Assembly: GCA_934661735.1 (NCBI GenBank)
Contig: CAKUJN010000096.1
Coordinates: forward strand, 1 to 7,245
Direction: 5' to 3'
Source: an uncultured Oscillospiraceae bacterium
GTDB taxonomy: Bacteria > Bacillota > Clostridia > Oscillospirales > Oscillospiraceae
Length of the DNA stretch: 7,245 nt
The translations under genes were made by a program, and so were the position numbers. Below, piece after piece: positions 5,806 through 7,245 of this stretch; the first letter of the stretch is position 1; each line of letters opens with the position of its first letter. Under the pieces are notes generated by a model that was not told where the DNA came from, made no database searches, and saw only the letters and a list, made by a program, of their open reading frames with translations.

Positions 5806-7218
5806 ATGATTCAATTTGGTACCGGCGGCTGGAGAGCCGTCATTGCGGACGAGTTTACAAAGGCGAACATCCGGCTTCTGATTGCGGGGCTGTGCCGCCT
5901 GATGCACAAAGGGGGGCACGACGGCGCGGAAATCTGCGTCGGCTATGACAGGCGTTTTCTGTCCAAGGAGTCGGCGCACTGGGCTGCAGAGGTCATGGCG
6001 GAATATGGATTCCGGCCGTATGTGATCAACCGCTCGTCGCCGACGCCGCTGATGATGTTCATGGTCAAAAAGCGCGAAATGCCCTACGGCATTGCCGTCA
6101 CGGCCAGTCACAATCCCGCCATTTATAACGGTATCAAGGTGTTTACCGCTGGAGGCCGCGACGCCGACCGCGAGGTTACGAATCAGATCGAGGCGGAGAT
6201 TGCACAGATTGATCCGCAGAGCATCCGGTCGATGGACTATGACGCGGCGCTGGCTGCGGGTATCATCACCGAGCACAACCCGACAAATGAATACATCGAC
6301 AGTATCCTCTCGGCCATCGACGTGGAGACGATAAAGAACGCGCAGCTGCGCATCGCGCTGGACCCGATGTACGGCGTGAGCCAGACAAGTCTGAGCATGA
6401 TATTGATGACCTGCCGGTGCGACCTTGAAATTATCCACGACCGGCACGATACGCTCTTCGGCGGCAGGCTTCCCGCGCCGAACGAGGAAACGCTGGGGCC
6501 GCTGGCGGCGGTGGTGATGGACCGCTATCGCTGCGATCTTGGCATTGCGACTGACGGCGACGCCGACCGGCTGGGGGTGATCGACGACGAGGGACAGTTT
6601 GTCCATCCGAACAAGCTGCTTGTGCTGCTGTATTACTATCTGGTCAGATACCGCGGATGGAGCGGGCCGTGTGTGCGGAATAATTCGACCACGGTGCTGC
6701 TGGACCGCGTGGCCGAGGGACTTGGGCAGAAATGCTATGAGGTTCCTGTAGGCTTCAAATGGGTGTCGGCGAAAATGACCGAGACCGACGCCATCCTCGC
6801 CGGCGAATCGTCCGGCGGCCTTGCGGTCAGGGGGCACATCTCCGGCAAGGACGGCATTTATGCCGCGGCGCTGCTGGTGGAGATGCTGGCTGTGACGGGT
6901 AAAAAGCTGTCACAGCTCTATCGGGAAATCTGTGAGCAGTACGGTGAACTGAGCTATGCCGAGGCATCGCTGCGCATGACACCGGAGCGCAAAAAGGAGC
7001 TTCAGAAATATCTGTTTGAGGAGATGGCCTGTCCGGCGTTTGAAAACGTCGACCACATCAGCCGCGAGGACGGCTGTAAGGTCTATTTCAGGGACGGCAG
7101 CTGGGTGATCTGCCGCTTCTCCGGCACCGAGCCGCTGCTGCGCATGGCGGCTGAGGCGGAGACAGACGCACAGGTGCGGCGGTATATCGCGGTATGGAAG
7201 GACTTTTTGCAGCTGTAG
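5806..7218 (+). CDS. Alpha-D-phosphohexomutase, probable GlcNAc-1-P/GlcNAc-6-P mutase
   Basis: This 470-residue enzyme of the phosphoglucomutase/phosphomannomutase superfamily moves phosphate between C1 and C6 of a hexose phosphate through a phosphoserine. All four family signatures are present: phosphoserine loop TASHNP (99-104, Ser101), Mg2+ loop DGDADR (250-255), sugar-binding loop GESSGG (333-338) and phosphate-binding RFSGTEP (437-443). The N-terminal FGTGGWRA (4-11) is also typical. The sugar loop resembles the GEESGG group more than the GEMSGH or GlmM types. The start is ATG at 5806, 4 nt after the phosphorylase stop, with GGGGTG 5 nt upstream; a longer reading from 5695 would run through the phosphorylase gene and is a frame overlap. 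Position directly after chbP argues that the substrate is GlcNAc-1-P, feeding GlcNAc-6-P to NagA and NagB. Sequence alone cannot exclude glucose-phosphate or mannose-phosphate. Confidence 0.93.
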   Translation: MIQFGTGGWRAVIADEFTKANIRLLIAGLCRLMHKGGHDGAEICVGYDRRFLSKESAHWAAEVMAEYGFRPYVINRSSPTPLMMFMVKKREMPYGIAVTASHNPAIYNGIKVFTAGGRDADREVTNQIEAEIAQIDPQSIRSMDYDAALAAGIITEHNPTNEYIDSILSAIDVETIKNAQLRIALDPMYGVSQTSLSMILMTCRCDLEIIHDRHDTLFGGRLPAPNEETLGPLAAVVMDRYRCDLGIATDGDADRLGVIDDEGQFVHPNKLLVLLYYYLVRYRGWSGPCVRNNSTTVLLDRVAEGLGQKCYEVPVGFKWVSAKMTETDAILAGESSGGLAVRGHISGKDGIYAAALLVEMLAVTGKKLSQLYREICEQYGELSYAEASLRMTPERKKELQKYLFEEMACPAFENVDHISREDGCKVYFRDGSWVICRFSGTEPLLRMAAEAETDAQVRRYIAVWKDFLQL

Positions 7219-7245
7219 ACGGGAAAAAATCCGGCGGGCTATTGC

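Overview
The window looks like chromosomal DNA of a GC-rich, Gram-positive member of the Clostridia; a gut Oscillospiraceae-type commensal is the best guess. The basis is strong GGAGG-type ribosome binding sites, sigma-A-like promoters, tight gene packing, and gene families common in that group: an Eis-like acetyltransferase, a Nudix hydrolase of the 'xxWDxYD' type and a GH94 phosphorylase. The assignment is an inference from style, because there is no rRNA or other marker gene.

Layout. Positions 1-84 hold no gene but contain three inverted repeats; the last lies just downstream of the first gene and may be its terminator or the end of a small mobile or repeat element. Two genes lie on the minus strand: a Nudix hydrolase (85-603, GTG start) and an Eis-like GNAT acetyltransferase (692-1876). 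A 217-bp divergent intergenic region (1877-2093) carries a likely promoter for each direction. Three tightly spaced plus-strand genes fill the rest: a GH18 chitinase-like hydrolase without a signal peptide (2094-3407), a GH94 N,N'-diacetylchitobiose phosphorylase (3420-5801) and an alpha-D-phosphohexomutase (5806-7218). The gaps between them are only 12 and 4 nt.

The plus-strand genes read as a short pathway for using chitin-type or chitobiose-type oligosaccharides in the cytoplasm. GH18 would trim imported oligosaccharides to (GlcNAc)2. GH94 would split that with phosphate into GlcNAc-1-phosphate and GlcNAc, saving one ATP. The mutase would convert GlcNAc-1-P to GlcNAc-6-P for the usual deacetylase and deaminase steps. 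The transporter, GlcNAc kinase, NagA, NagB and regulator are not in the window. The individual steps are known from Vibrio chitin catabolism; the compact hydrolase-phosphorylase-mutase cassette with a cytoplasmic GH18 is the most notable part. I found no CRISPR array, tRNA, rRNA, transposase gene, phage gene or defence system.
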